Of a stretch of DNA of 64,000 nucleotides, positions 45,340 through 56,201 are shown one piece after another. The notes beneath the pieces are model-generated. The model was not told where the DNA came from. It did no database searches and saw nothing but the letters and a program-made list of their open reading frames with translations. Source of the DNA: an uncultured Pelagibacteraceae bacterium (GTDB lineage Bacteria > Pseudomonadota > Alphaproteobacteria > Pelagibacterales > Pelagibacteraceae); assembly GCA_902516395.1 (NCBI GenBank), contig CABXYN010000001.1:1-64000 (forward strand), given 5' to 3'. The number at the start of each line of letters is the position of its first letter. The stretch's first letter is position 1. A program made the position numbers and the translations under genes.

Positions 45340-45981
45340 ATGGACAATAAAAATAAAATTGTAAATCTAAACTTACATAATCAAACTGATAGAGTTTTGG
45401 ACTTTAGTGATTTTCAAAAACAAACTATACAATTTGATATTGTTAAGCTTCAAGATGCTTATAATCAAATCATACAAATTAAAAAATTTGATGATGGTGG
45501 CGGTGTAACTAATTTTGGTGCAATTTCATTAACACAAATACCAGGAGACCCGGACTCAATAAAAGGAAGTAAAGCTCGTGGCGTTTATTGGACTAAACCT
45601 GATAAATCTGGAAAAGAAGTTTCAAGAGATGTGGATATAGACGAGTCTAAATACAGTGAATTCATAAGAGATTATGAAAATACTTATTTTAAAGAAGTTT
45701 ATGATGTTCTTTCATCCAAATATAAATTAGGTAGAGTGAGAATTTTATTAAAAGAACCAAGATCAACATTAAGCTGGCATAGAGATCCAGAGCCTAGATT
45801 GCATATACCAATTATAACAAATCCAGGTTGCTTGATGGTTATTGATAATGTAGCTAAGCATATGCCTGCTGATGGATCAGTTTGGGTTACTAACAATACG
45901 AAATATCATAATGCATTTAATGGTGGAGAAGAAAACAGAATACACCTTGTTGCTTGTGTTTTAGATTATAAATTTAATTAA
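45340..45981 (+). CDS. Putative 2-oxoglutarate/Fe(II) aspartyl/asparaginyl beta-hydroxylase-like cupin-fold protein
   Basis: HxD...H pattern in LSWHRDPEPRLHIPIITNPGCLMVIDN...YHNAFNGGEENRIHLV. Confidence 0.65.
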   Translation: MDNKNKIVNLNLHNQTDRVLDFSDFQKQTIQFDIVKLQDAYNQIIQIKKFDDGGGVTNFGAISLTQIPGDPDSIKGSKARGVYWTKPDKSGKEVSRDVDIDESKYSEFIRDYENTYFKEVYDVLSSKYKLGRVRILLKEPRSTLSWHRDPEPRLHIPIITNPGCLMVIDNVAKHMPADGSVWVTNNTKYHNAFNGGEENRIHLVACVLDYKFN

Positions 45982-45982
45982 T

Positions 45983-46402
45983 TTGAAAAAAATCTTTATT
46001 GCATCAGATCACGCTGGTTTTAAATTAAAAGAAAGTATTAAAAAAAATTTTTCTACAAAGTTTGATGTTTCAGATTTAGGACCAAAAAATTCCAAAAAAT
46101 CAGTAAATTACCCAGATTATGCCCATAAATTATCAAAAAAGATAAAAAAAAAGAATGTTGGTATTTTAGTATGTGGTTCAGGTATGGGTATGGCAATAAC
46201 TGCTAATAAGCATAAAAATATAAGAGCGGCATTATGTTATTCAGTAAAAAACGCTAAATTATCTAGATTGCATAATGATGCAAATGTTATTACATTAGGA
46301 GAAAGGTTGATTAGTAAAAATTTAGCCTTTAAATGTATAAATGCATTCTTAAATACAAAGTTTGAAGGTGGGAGGCACTTAAAAAGAGTTAAAAAAATAT
46401 AA
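45983..46402 (+). CDS. rpiB: Ribose-5-phosphate isomerase B
   Basis: [28 protein letters not shown]; non-ATG (TTG) start. Confidence 0.94.
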   Translation: MKKIFIASDHAGFKLKESIKKNFSTKFDVSDLGPKNSKKSVNYPDYAHKLSKKIKKKNVGILVCGSGMGMAITANKHKNIRAALCYSVKNAKLSRLHNDANVITLGERLISKNLAFKCINAFLNTKFEGGRHLKRVKKI

Positions 46403-46406
46403 ATTT

Positions 46407-47717
46407 ATGTCTAGTGAAACAAAATATTTAAACAGTGAGTATAAAGATTTTTTTGAAAAAAGCTTATTAGATAGCGATCCAGAAATTTATAAAGCTATTA
46501 ATGATGAGTTAGTAAGACAACAAAATCATATTGAACTAATTGCATCTGAAAATATTGTATCTCAAGCAGTTTTAGAAGCCCAAGGTTCAGTATTAACTAA
46601 TAAGTATGCTGAGGGATATCCCGGAAAAAGATATTATAATGGTTGTGAACATGTGGATGTTGCGGAACAATTAGCTATAGACAGACTTAAAGAATTATTT
46701 AACTGTAAATTTGCCAACGCACAACCTCACTCAGGGGCACAAGCAAACGGTGCTGTTTTTTTAGCTTTGTTAAAGCCTGGTGATACTTTTATGGGAATGA
46801 GCTTGAATTCAGGAGGTCATATTACTCATGGTTTAAAAATTTCTATGTCAGGAAAATGGTTTAATGCAATTGGATATGAAGTTGATAAAAAGTCTGAACT
46901 TATTGATTATGATAATGTTGAAAAACTTGCGCTTGAGCACAAACCTAAACTTATAATTGCTGGTGGTAGTGCTTATTCAAGGGTTATTGACTTTAAAAGA
47001 TTTAGAGAAATAGCTGATAAAGTTGGAGCATACCTAATGGTTGATATGGCTCATTTTTCTGGTTTGGTTGCTGGTAAGGGATATCCAAATCCATGCGACT
47101 ATGCTCATGTAGTCACATCTACTACTCATAAAGTTTTTAGAAGTGCGAGGGGTGGAATCATATTAACTAATCATGAAGACTTATCTAAAAAATTTAATAC
47201 AGCAGTTTTTCCTGGATACCAAGGAGGACCACTAATGCATATTATAGCTGCAAAAGCTGTTGGATTTAAAGAAGCATTAAAACCTGAATTTAAAGATTAT
47301 ATTAAAACTGTTTTGGCTAACGCAAAAATTTTAGCTGAAACGTTAAAAAATAATGGTTTTAAAATTTATTCAGGTGGTACAGATACACATCTTATGTTAG
47401 TTGACCTAAGACCTTTTAATGTAAAAGGTAACGTCGCTGCAGAAAGCCTTTCTAGAGCTAATATTACATGTAATAAAAATGGTATTCCGTTTGACAGTGA
47501 AAGCCCAATGATAACTTCTGGAATAAGACTTGGATCACAGGCTGCTACAACTCGCGGTTTTGGATTAAAAGAATTTCAAATAGTAGGTGATTTAATAACA
47601 AAAACTATAAAAGGGTTAGCTGAAAACCCTGAAGATAACTCTAAAACTGAAGATGAAGTAAGAAAAGAAGTTGTTAGCCTATGTTCAAATTTTCCTATAT
47701 ATAAGCACTTAGGTTAG
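46407..47717 (+). CDS. glyA: Serine hydroxymethyltransferase
   Basis: [51 protein letters not shown]. Confidence 0.98.
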   Translation: MSSETKYLNSEYKDFFEKSLLDSDPEIYKAINDELVRQQNHIELIASENIVSQAVLEAQGSVLTNKYAEGYPGKRYYNGCEHVDVAEQLAIDRLKELFNCKFANAQPHSGAQANGAVFLALLKPGDTFMGMSLNSGGHITHGLKISMSGKWFNAIGYEVDKKSELIDYDNVEKLALEHKPKLIIAGGSAYSRVIDFKRFREIADKVGAYLMVDMAHFSGLVAGKGYPNPCDYAHVVTSTTHKVFRSARGGIILTNHEDLSKKFNTAVFPGYQGGPLMHIIAAKAVGFKEALKPEFKDYIKTVLANAKILAETLKNNGFKIYSGGTDTHLMLVDLRPFNVKGNVAAESLSRANITCNKNGIPFDSESPMITSGIRLGSQAATTRGFGLKEFQIVGDLITKTIKGLAENPEDNSKTEDEVRKEVVSLCSNFPIYKHLG

Positions 47718-47726
47718 ATTAAGCTT

Positions 47727-48185
47727 ATGATATGTCCTATATGTAAAAAAGGCGACACTTCAGTTGTCGACTCAAGACCTACAGAAGATGGTACAACTAT
47801 TAGAAGACGAAGACTTTGTACTTGTGGACAAAGATTTACTACTTTTGAAAGAGTACAATTTAGAGAATTAACTGTAATTAAAAAGAACGGAAGAAAGTCA
47901 ACTTTTGATAGGGAAAAACTTTCAAAATCTATCTATGTTGCTTTGAAGAAAAGACCTATTGATACAGAAACAACTGAAAAATTTATTTCTAAAATAAGTA
48001 GATCACTTGAGGAATTAGGTCAAAGTGAAATATTATCAAATACAATCGGTACAATGGTCATGGAGGGACTAAAAGAACTAGACCCTGTAGCATATGTCCG
48101 ATTTGCATCAGTCTATAGAAACTTCAGAGAAGAAAAAGACTTTGTTCAATTTGTGGATAGAATTGATGTCTTTAAAAAAAGATAA
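47727..48185 (+). CDS. nrdR: Transcriptional repressor NrdR
   Basis: [41 protein letters not shown] zinc ribbon; ATP-cone. Confidence 0.98.
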   Translation: MICPICKKGDTSVVDSRPTEDGTTIRRRRLCTCGQRFTTFERVQFRELTVIKKNGRKSTFDREKLSKSIYVALKKRPIDTETTEKFISKISRSLEELGQSEILSNTIGTMVMEGLKELDPVAYVRFASVYRNFREEKDFVQFVDRIDVFKKR

Positions 48186-49263
48186 TTATAAATCATCAGA
48201 TAAAAAAATTATGAACTTTGCTATAAACTTAGCAGAGAATAATAAGTATTTAACTGGCACAAATCCATCAGTTGGATGTGTAATTGTAAAAAATAATAAA
48301 ATCTTATCTTTTGCAACGACTAATAATGGAGGAAGACCACATGCAGAAAGTATTGCCTTAAATAAAAATAGATACAATAAAGGAACATCGCTTTACTCGA
48401 CACTTGAGCCTTGTTCTCATCACGGGGTAACACCTCCTTGCACAAATGCAATAATAAAAAATAAAGTTAAGATAGTGTACTACTCAATTGAAGATAAAGA
48501 TTTACGTACATTTAATAAAACTAAAAAGATTTTAAAGTCTAAAAAAATAGTTGCGATATCAGGACTTCAAAAACAAAAAGTTAAGAACCTTTATAAAGAA
48601 TATAATTATGTAAGATCTAACAAAACCCCTTATGTAATTGGAAAAATTGCAAGCTCATCAAATTTGAATATTTTGAGAAACAATTCTTTTATAACGAATG
48701 AACATTCAAGAAGAGTTTCACATATTTTAAGATTTCAAAATCATGCAATATTAACTTCTTACAAAACAATTAATAAAGACAACCCTAAACTTAATTGTAG
48801 ATTGAATGGATTAGAGAAATATTCACCTACTGTAGTTGTAATAGATAAGAATTTAAAAATAAAAATTAACTCTTACGTGATTAAAAATTCAACAAAAAGC
48901 AAATTAATTATATTTCACTGTTCTAAAAATATCTCTAAAATTAAGTTTCTAAAAAAAAGAGGTGTTAAACTTATTTATCAAAAACTAGAAAATAAGACTA
49001 ACTTTGACCTTAGAAAAGTAACACAAACACTTTATAAACTTGGTCTACACAGGATTTTAATAGAAACCGGTAAGGATTTAATGACTAATTTCCTTAATGA
49101 AAATTTATTAAATGAATTCTATTTTTTTAAAAGCGACAAAATAATCTCTAATAGAGATAAAATTAATATATCTTCATTAGTGAAAATGATTAATAAAAAC
49201 TATAAAAATAAAAAAAAAATAAACACATATTTAGATAAAGATATACTTACTCACTACTATTAA
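48166..49263 (+). CDS. ribD: Bifunctional diaminohydroxyphosphoribosylaminopyrimidine deaminase / reductase
   Basis: [39 protein letters not shown]; internal ATG preferred. Confidence 0.94.
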   Translation: MSLKKDNYKSSDKKIMNFAINLAENNKYLTGTNPSVGCVIVKNNKILSFATTNNGGRPHAESIALNKNRYNKGTSLYSTLEPCSHHGVTPPCTNAIIKNKVKIVYYSIEDKDLRTFNKTKKILKSKKIVAISGLQKQKVKNLYKEYNYVRSNKTPYVIGKIASSSNLNILRNNSFITNEHSRRVSHILRFQNHAILTSYKTINKDNPKLNCRLNGLEKYSPTVVVIDKNLKIKINSYVIKNSTKSKLIIFHCSKNISKIKFLKKRGVKLIYQKLENKTNFDLRKVTQTLYKLGLHRILIETGKDLMTNFLNENLLNEFYFFKSDKIISNRDKINISSLVKMINKNYKNKKKINTYLDKDILTHYY

Positions 49264-49264
49264 A

Positions 49265-49858
49265 ATGTTTAATGGAATTATATTTAATAAAGGAATAATT
49301 AACGAAATCGAAAAAAGGACAAAGGGAGTTAATTTATTTATAAAATCTTCATTGAAAGTTTCGAATAAAAATCTTGGGATTTCAATTTCTTGTGATGGAG
49401 TTTGTCTTACTTTAGTTTCTTACAAGAATAAGACTTTAGAATTTTATCTATCAAATGAAACTTTGGCTAAATCAAAATTTAGAAATATTAAAATTGGAGA
49501 TGAAATTAATTTAGAAAAACCCTTAAAATTTGGTGATAATATTTCAGGACATATCTGCCAAGGTCATGTTGATACCGTTTGTTCTGTGAAAAGTATTAAA
49601 AAAATTGATAAATCAAATATTTTTGAATTTAAAATAACAAAATCACTTAAGAAGCAATTAGTAGAAAAAGCTTCTATATTAATAAATGGAGTATCACTAA
49701 CAATATCAAAAATAAAAAAGAATTCCTTTGAAATATGGATTATACCTCACACATTAAAATTAACTAACTTAATCTCACTTAAAAAAAATGATTTGGTCAA
49801 TGTTGAGATTGATATTATGTCAAAATATGTAAAAAAATTTATCAATGAAAAAAAATAA
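49265..49858 (+). CDS. ribE: Riboflavin synthase alpha subunit
   Basis: MFNGIIFNKGIINEI; SCDGVCLTLVS; GDNISGHICQGHVD. Confidence 0.95.
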   Translation: MFNGIIFNKGIINEIEKRTKGVNLFIKSSLKVSNKNLGISISCDGVCLTLVSYKNKTLEFYLSNETLAKSKFRNIKIGDEINLEKPLKFGDNISGHICQGHVDTVCSVKSIKKIDKSNIFEFKITKSLKKQLVEKASILINGVSLTISKIKKNSFEIWIIPHTLKLTNLISLKKNDLVNVEIDIMSKYVKKFINEKK

Positions 49859-50960
49859 TTTTAGCTCAATAGAAAGTATAATTAAGACAGTTAAGAAAAA
49901 TGGAATGTATATTCTTGTTGATGATGAGAGCAAACATGAAGAAATGGAAAATGAAGGTGATTTAGTAATTTCCACATCAGCTGTTAATCCTAATCATATT
50001 AATTTCATGGCCAAACATGCAAGGGGATTAATTTGTTTAGCAATGGATAATGTACAATCAAAAAAAATCGGATTGACTTTGGCTTCACCAATAAATCAAT
50101 CTAGAAGTAAAACTGCTTTCACTTACTCTATAGAAGCTAAAAAAGGTGTTACAACTGGTATATCAGCCTATGATCGTGCTAGAACAATTAAAGCTGCATC
50201 AAATAAAAATGCAAAAAAAAATGATATTGTATCTCCAGGACATGTGTTTCCAGTTATAGCAAGAGATGGGGGTGTCCTTGTTAGAGCAGGGCATACTGAA
50301 GCTTCAGTTGATATATCAAAACTTGCTAAAAAAAACAATTCAGCTGTAATTTGTGAAATTATGGCTGATGATGGAAAAATGGCTACAGGTAGAACATTAT
50401 TTAATTTTGCTAAAAAACATAAACTTAAAATAGGTAAGATTGAAGATTTAATTGCTTATAGGTTAAAGAGAGAGAAACTTGTTAAATTAAAAAAAACCTC
50501 TTCAATAATTGTTCAAAAACAAAAATTTAAAATAAAAGTATTTGAAAATGTACTTGATGGGTCAGAAAACTTTGCACTGATAAAAGGAACCTTAAAGAAA
50601 GGAGTTGTCCCTAGATTAAGAGTAATATCATCTAATGTAGTTCAAAATTATTTAATTAATCAAAAACTTCCAAATTCATTTGATAAAACAATCTCATATT
50701 TCAAAAAATATAATAATTGTGTTCTTGTATTTATAAGAGACCCAAATTTAAAATCAGTTACCCAAACACTTAAACAGTATAAAAGTAAAAATTTTTATAA
50801 AAAAGGACATGATAAATTGATTAGAAACTATGGTATAGGGGCTCAAATTATTAAATCTTTGAATATTAAAAATATGATACTTGTTACTAGATCAAAAAAA
50901 AAAGTGATTGGTTTAGAAGGTTATGGAATTAAAATTAAAAAACAGGAAATAATAAAGTGA
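49845..50960 (+). CDS. ribB: 3,4-dihydroxy-2-butanone-4-phosphate synthase with degenerate GTP cyclohydrolase II-like C-terminal domain
   Basis: RibB signature DDESKHEEMENEGDLV, GHVFPVIARDGGVLVRAGHTEAS; C-terminal half lacks the Cys-rich zinc motif. Confidence 0.92.
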   Translation: MKKNNFSSIESIIKTVKKNGMYILVDDESKHEEMENEGDLVISTSAVNPNHINFMAKHARGLICLAMDNVQSKKIGLTLASPINQSRSKTAFTYSIEAKKGVTTGISAYDRARTIKAASNKNAKKNDIVSPGHVFPVIARDGGVLVRAGHTEASVDISKLAKKNNSAVICEIMADDGKMATGRTLFNFAKKHKLKIGKIEDLIAYRLKREKLVKLKKTSSIIVQKQKFKIKVFENVLDGSENFALIKGTLKKGVVPRLRVISSNVVQNYLINQKLPNSFDKTISYFKKYNNCVLVFIRDPNLKSVTQTLKQYKSKNFYKKGHDKLIRNYGIGAQIIKSLNIKNMILVTRSKKKVIGLEGYGIKIKKQEIIK

Positions 50961-51343
50961 AAAAAAAAATTTTAATTATTGTTGCAGGTTATTATGAAAA
51001 TATTGCCAGATCTTTGTTAAAAAGTGCAAAAAATAAAATTAAAAATAGATGCAATATAAAAGTAATTAACGTACCTGGTGTATTTGAGATACCTGTTACT
51101 ATATCAAAAAATTTAAAAAAATTTGATGGTTTTATTGCTTTAGGTTGCGTGATTAAAGGTCAAACACCTCATTTTGATTTTATATCTAAATCAACTACTG
51201 ATGCTTTGATGACATTATCAATAACATCTAAGAAGCCTGTGGGTAACGGTGTAATTACCTGTTTAAGCAAAAAACAAGCTATTGCACGTGGTAGGAAAGG
51301 TACAGAGGCCGCAGAAGCAGTTTTATCTGTTTTATCTCAATAA
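50957..51343 (+). CDS. ribH: 6,7-dimethyl-8-ribityllumazine synthase
   Basis: VPGVFEIPVTISKN; ALGCVIKGQTPHFDFI; short, alphaproteobacterial type. Confidence 0.94.
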   Translation: MKKKILIIVAGYYENIARSLLKSAKNKIKNRCNIKVINVPGVFEIPVTISKNLKKFDGFIALGCVIKGQTPHFDFISKSTTDALMTLSITSKKPVGNGVITCLSKKQAIARGRKGTEAAEAVLSVLSQ

Positions 51344-51346
51344 ATT

Positions 51347-51751
51347 ATGACAGTTCAATTTTCACCACAAAGAAATCCTAGAGTAATAATAATACAAAAA
51401 CTCTATGGAAAACTTTTTAATAATGAGGAAAATATAACTTTTCCTAAGCATAGATTTAAAAAGTTTATAAAAGATATTGTGAATGGAACTATCGAGAGAG
51501 AAGAGTTAATAAATACAGAAATTAATAATCATTTAGAACAAGATTTAAAAATTAAAAATATGGACAAAGTTTTTCAAATTATAATTAAAAGTGCAATTTT
51601 TGAATTCCTATATAAACCAAATACTTCAATCAAAATTATTATTAATGAATATCTGAAAGCATCAAATTTTTTTATTGATGACTCACAAACTAAATACCTA
51701 AATGCTTTATTAGATAAAATTTCAAAAAAAATTAGAATAAGTAATGAATGA
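51347..51751 (+). CDS. nusB: Transcription antitermination factor NusB
   Basis: Location between ribH and thiL; IIINEYLKASNFFIDDSQTKYLNALLDKI. Confidence 0.85.
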   Translation: MTVQFSPQRNPRVIIIQKLYGKLFNNEENITFPKHRFKKFIKDIVNGTIEREELINTEINNHLEQDLKIKNMDKVFQIIIKSAIFEFLYKPNTSIKIIINEYLKASNFFIDDSQTKYLNALLDKISKKIRISNE

Positions 51752-52703
51752 GTTTGCTTTAATTCAAAAGTACTTTAAAAAATTAACCTATAACAATCCA
51801 TCAGCATTAGACTTAAATGATGATGTTTTTTTTGATAAAAAGCATAAAGTTGTTGTTTCTGCTGATACTTATGTAGAGGGCGTTCATTTTCTTAATTTTA
51901 AAAATCCTGATTTAGTAATTAAAAAAATTGTAAGATCTTCAATCTCAGACTTGTACTGCAAAGGTGTTACACCAAAATTTATTTTTATAGGTGCTAGTGG
52001 GAACAATAATTCTTTTTCAAAAAAAAATCTTAATATTATTTCTAAAAGTCTTAAAGAGGAACAAAAGAAATATGGTATTAAATTATCAGGTGGCGACACA
52101 ACTAAATCAAACAAAACAATCTTTACAATAATGTCGTTAGGTTATTCAAAAAGAATAGTGCAAAGAAATAAGTGTAAGAACGGTGATGATATATATGTAA
52201 CTGGAAACATGGGCGATAGCTATTTGGGACTACAAATTTTAAAAGGGAAAGTTTTATTAAATAAAAAAGAAAATAACTATTTTACTAAAAAATACTATTT
52301 ACCTAACTTACCTGTTAATATTTGCTCAAACCTTTTAAACTTTGCAAATTCCTCAATTGATATTTCAGATGGATTATTTGGAGATTTGAGCAAGTTAATT
52401 AATAAAAGTTTATTATTTTATAAAGTTGAACTAAATAAAATTCCAATTTCAATAAATTTGAGAAATTATCTTATAAATTCGAAAAAAAAGAAGATCAATT
52501 TCGTATCAAAAGGCGATGATTATCAAATTATATTTACATCCCCAAAAACGAAGAGAAGTTATATTAAAAAATTTTTTAAAAAGATGAATCAAAAAGTAAC
52601 TCTAATAGGTTATTTAAGTAAAGATGCAAAAAATAATGAGATTGTTGATGGTGATAAGCGATTAAAACATGAGAATAATGAGGGATATCAACATAATTTT
52701 TAA
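51744..52703 (+). CDS. thiL: Thiamine-monophosphate kinase
   Basis: DDVFFDKKHKVVVSADTYVEGVHF; GGDTTKSNK; IDISDGLFGDL. Confidence 0.94.
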   Translation: MNEFALIQKYFKKLTYNNPSALDLNDDVFFDKKHKVVVSADTYVEGVHFLNFKNPDLVIKKIVRSSISDLYCKGVTPKFIFIGASGNNNSFSKKNLNIISKSLKEEQKKYGIKLSGGDTTKSNKTIFTIMSLGYSKRIVQRNKCKNGDDIYVTGNMGDSYLGLQILKGKVLLNKKENNYFTKKYYLPNLPVNICSNLLNFANSSIDISDGLFGDLSKLINKSLLFYKVELNKIPISINLRNYLINSKKKKINFVSKGDDYQIIFTSPKTKRSYIKKFFKKMNQKVTLIGYLSKDAKNNEIVDGDKRLKHENNEGYQHNF

Positions 52704-52777
52704 AAAAGTTAAATATTGCGTTTTATATCATATTTTGTATTACATATTTTTCATAACTTTAATTAACAAGGAATTCA

Positions 52778-54883
52778 ATGAACACATCAACTGAAACAAT
52801 AATGTATTATATTATAGCGGCTGGATTATTATCCATCGTTTATGGTTTTATAACAGGTAGAAATATTTTAAATTCAAGCTCAGGTAATGCCAAAATGTTA
52901 GAAATTGCATCTGCAATTCAAGAAGGGGCAAGAGCATATTTAAACAGACAATATAAAACAATTGCAATAGTTGGTGTAGTGGTTCTGATAATTATAACTA
53001 TTTTATTTAGTCCATTGGTTGGTTTAGGCTATTTAATTGGTGCAACTTTATCTGGAATTGCAGGTTATGTTGGAATGCTTGTTTCTGTTCAGGCTAATGT
53101 AAGAACAGCTGAAGCTTCAAGGAAGAGCTTAGCGAGTGGTTTATCAATAGCATTTAAATCGGGTGCGGTAACTGGAATGTTGGTTGCTGGATTGGCATTA
53201 CTTTCAATTGCAGTTTATTATTATTATTTAGTAAAAGTTGGAATTGAGGAGAGAGAAATTGTTAATGCACTAGTTGCCTTAGGTTTTGGTGCATCACTTA
53301 TATCTATTTTTGCAAGACTTGGTGGAGGAATTTTTACAAAAGGTGCAGATGTTGGTGCAGATTTAGTTGGAAAAGTTGAAGCTGGTATCCCAGAGGATGA
53401 CCCAAGAAACCCTGCAGTAATTGCAGATAACGTTGGTGATAATGTTGGTGATTGTGCTGGTATGGCAGCTGATCTTTTTGAAACTTATGCAGTAACTATT
53501 GTTGCTACTATGGTTCTTTCGTCAATTTTCTTTGTAAATGATTTAAATATGATGATATATCCATTAGCAATTGGAGGTGCTTGTATATTAACATCCATTC
53601 TAGGAACTTTCTTTGTAACTCTTGGTAGTGATAAAAATATTATGAAAGCAATGTATAAAGGCTTTGTAATAACAGCAATAAGTTCTTTAATTATATTATT
53701 TCCAATTACTAAACACGTTATAGGATTTACAACTGAGTATGTGGCAAATGGAAAAACATTCAATGGCCTAAGTCTATATTTTTGTGGAATTATTGGTTTA
53801 ATAATCACAGGATTAATAATTTGGATTACAGAATATTATACAGGAACTGATTATAGACCTGTTAAAAGTGTTGCAAAATCCTCGACGACAGGTCATGGAA
53901 CGAACGTTATTCAAGGTCTAGCGGTATCCATGGAGGCAACGGCAGTTCCAGCCTTAATAATAGTTGGTGGAATTTTATGGACTAACCATATAGCAGGACT
54001 TTATGGGATAGCAATTGCAGTAACCACTATGTTAGCATTAGCTGGTATGGTTGTTGCTTTAGATGCTTATGGACCCGTCACAGATAATGCTGGTGGTATA
54101 GCCGAAATGTCAAATCTTCCGAAAAATGTACGTAAGACAACGGACGCTCTCGACGCAGTTGGTAATACAACCAAAGCTGTAACTAAAGGTTATGCAATAG
54201 GTTCTGCTGGCCTCGGTGCATTAGTTCTTTTCGCAGCATACACAGAAGATATCAAACATTTTTCAAAAGTTGCAGGTTCAAATTTAGAAGGTATATCAGT
54301 TACATTTGATCTATCTAACCCATATGTAGTAGTTGGTCTACTTATTGGTGGTATGTTACCATACCTTTTTGGATCTATGGGTATGCAAGCTGTTGGAAGA
54401 GCAGGTGGTGCAGTTGTTATTGAAGTTAGGCGTCAATTTAAAAAAATACCTGGTATAATGAAAAGAAAAGCAAAACCAGACTATGGAAAACTAGTTGATC
54501 TCTTAACGAAAGCTGCCATTAAAGAAATGGTTATTCCTTCGTTATTACCAATTTTATCCCCTATTATATTATATATAATAATTTATTTCATTGGTGGTCA
54601 GGTTGCAGCTTTATCTTCACTAGGTGCAATGCTACTAGGAGTTATTATAACTGGATTATTTGTTGCTGTTTCTATGACGGCAGGGGGTGGTGCCTGGGAC
54701 AACGCAAAAAAATATATCGAAGATGGCAAATTTGGTGGCAAAGGATCAGAAGCTCACAAAGCTGCTGTAACCGGTGACACAGTAGGTGATCCGTATAAAG
54801 ACACAGCTGGTCCTGCTGTTAACCCTATGATTAAAATTACAAATATTGTAGCTCTTTTACTATTGGCTGTAATTGCAGGATAA
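52778..54883 (+). CDS. hppA: Membrane-bound proton-translocating pyrophosphatase, K+-independent type
   Basis: 701 aa; [63 protein letters not shown]. Confidence 0.98.
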   Translation: MNTSTETIMYYIIAAGLLSIVYGFITGRNILNSSSGNAKMLEIASAIQEGARAYLNRQYKTIAIVGVVVLIIITILFSPLVGLGYLIGATLSGIAGYVGMLVSVQANVRTAEASRKSLASGLSIAFKSGAVTGMLVAGLALLSIAVYYYYLVKVGIEEREIVNALVALGFGASLISIFARLGGGIFTKGADVGADLVGKVEAGIPEDDPRNPAVIADNVGDNVGDCAGMAADLFETYAVTIVATMVLSSIFFVNDLNMMIYPLAIGGACILTSILGTFFVTLGSDKNIMKAMYKGFVITAISSLIILFPITKHVIGFTTEYVANGKTFNGLSLYFCGIIGLIITGLIIWITEYYTGTDYRPVKSVAKSSTTGHGTNVIQGLAVSMEATAVPALIIVGGILWTNHIAGLYGIAIAVTTMLALAGMVVALDAYGPVTDNAGGIAEMSNLPKNVRKTTDALDAVGNTTKAVTKGYAIGSAGLGALVLFAAYTEDIKHFSKVAGSNLEGISVTFDLSNPYVVVGLLIGGMLPYLFGSMGMQAVGRAGGAVVIEVRRQFKKIPGIMKRKAKPDYGKLVDLLTKAAIKEMVIPSLLPILSPIILYIIIYFIGGQVAALSSLGAMLLGVIITGLFVAVSMTAGGGAWDNAKKYIEDGKFGGKGSEAHKAAVTGDTVGDPYKDTAGPAVNPMIKITNIVALLLLAVIAG

Positions 54884-54884
54884 T

Positions 54885-55850
54885 TTATATTTTTTTATAT
54901 AAAGCAAAATTTTTATCCCAAGTAGATTTCCAATTTTCATGTATGGAAGGTACTGATCTTGATAAGTGATGACAAAGTGTATTAATTGGTGCTAGACAAT
55001 AGTATCTTTTATAAACTTGATGTAGAGGTTTTTCAAATGGTTCATTTATAGTATCACCAACTTTTCTTATCAATTGTCTATTGTTGATTAATATGTCCTT
55101 TGAAAATAAAATTGTTAATAGTGTTTCACGCACTACACGCCATTTATATTCCTTTCCAATAAATAATGATGTTTGAAATAATGTATCATAAAAAAAGGGA
55201 TAGTCGCTTGGACATAAGATAATGTCTTCCTTTAACAATGAAGAAATTTTAGAAAATGAAGATAAAATCTCATCTATACAATTTGGCTCAAATAAATAAT
55301 CATCTTCTACAAATAAAATTAAATCTTCTGATTTTTCTGCCTGGTCACAACATTCTAAATAAGAGCCTCTATTGCCATTAATTTTTGTATTGTGTTTTAT
55401 TACATTAAAACTATCTGATTTAAGAATGTTTATTATTTCATTGTCAAAACTCTCGCTAGAATTATCTGAAATTAAATGAAGATCAATTTCAACTTTATTT
55501 TGATTAGTAAAATTTATTATTGATTCACGTAAACTGATTAAACATACAGAAATTAATGTTTTTTTGTCTATATTAGGAACTATTCTTTTCCATCTTATAG
55601 TCGAATTCCAAAGATTATTATTAGGAGAGTATCTGAAAAAAATATCTAATTTTTTAATTTTTCTGGTTAAGTCAAGATATCCTTTAGAAAAATTGAATGA
55701 CTTATTATTAAAGTCAAATATATTTCCATTATTATTTTTATAATATGGGTTAATTATATTGAGAGTTTCCTTATCATATGCGTAAACATTAAGAAGTTTT
55801 AGCAATAATCTTTTAAATTTATTTTGTTTTTTTAAACTTCTTGAAAACAT
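54885..55850 (-). CDS. Putative glycosyltransferase (GT-A/GT2-like)
   Basis: DLHLISDNSSESFDNE; LILFVEDDYLFEPNCIDEIL (DxD-like acidic motif); neighbourhood. Confidence 0.65.
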   Translation of the reverse strand: MFSRSLKKQNKFKRLLLKLLNVYAYDKETLNIINPYYKNNNGNIFDFNNKSFNFSKGYLDLTRKIKKLDIFFRYSPNNNLWNSTIRWKRIVPNIDKKTLISVCLISLRESIINFTNQNKVEIDLHLISDNSSESFDNEIINILKSDSFNVIKHNTKINGNRGSYLECCDQAEKSEDLILFVEDDYLFEPNCIDEILSSFSKISSLLKEDIILCPSDYPFFYDTLFQTSLFIGKEYKWRVVRETLLTILFSKDILINNRQLIRKVGDTINEPFEKPLHQVYKRYYCLAPINTLCHHLSRSVPSIHENWKSTWDKNFALYKKI

Positions 55851-55919
55851 TTTAAATTTTATACAAAAATTCTATTTATTGATAATATATTAATTTTATT
55901 TATATGTTCATAATAGTAA

Positions 55920-56201
55920 ATGAATTTTTATGTTTATATAATAATAACTAAGAGAAAAAGTAGATTTATTACTTATGTTGGATACACAATTAATATTAAA
56001 AGACGATTATTAGCACATAATTCATCTAAAGGAGCAAAATTTACTAGAGGAAATAAATGGTTTGTAATTTACAAGAAATCTTATAGTTCAAAGGTTATTG
56101 CTATGAAAGAGGAATATAAATTAAAAAAAAATTACAACTTAAGATCTAGAATTAAAAAAAAATATTTAAAAAATGAAAGTATCAATACTATTACCTTATA
56201 A
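55920..56201 (+). CDS. GIY-YIG domain protein (UvrC-N-like small nuclease family)
   Basis: MNFYVYIIITKR...YVGYTINIKRRLLAHNSSKGAKFTRG...YKKSYSSKVIAMKEEYKLKK. Confidence 0.85.
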   Translation: MNFYVYIIITKRKSRFITYVGYTINIKRRLLAHNSSKGAKFTRGNKWFVIYKKSYSSKVIAMKEEYKLKKNYNLRSRIKKKYLKNESINTITL

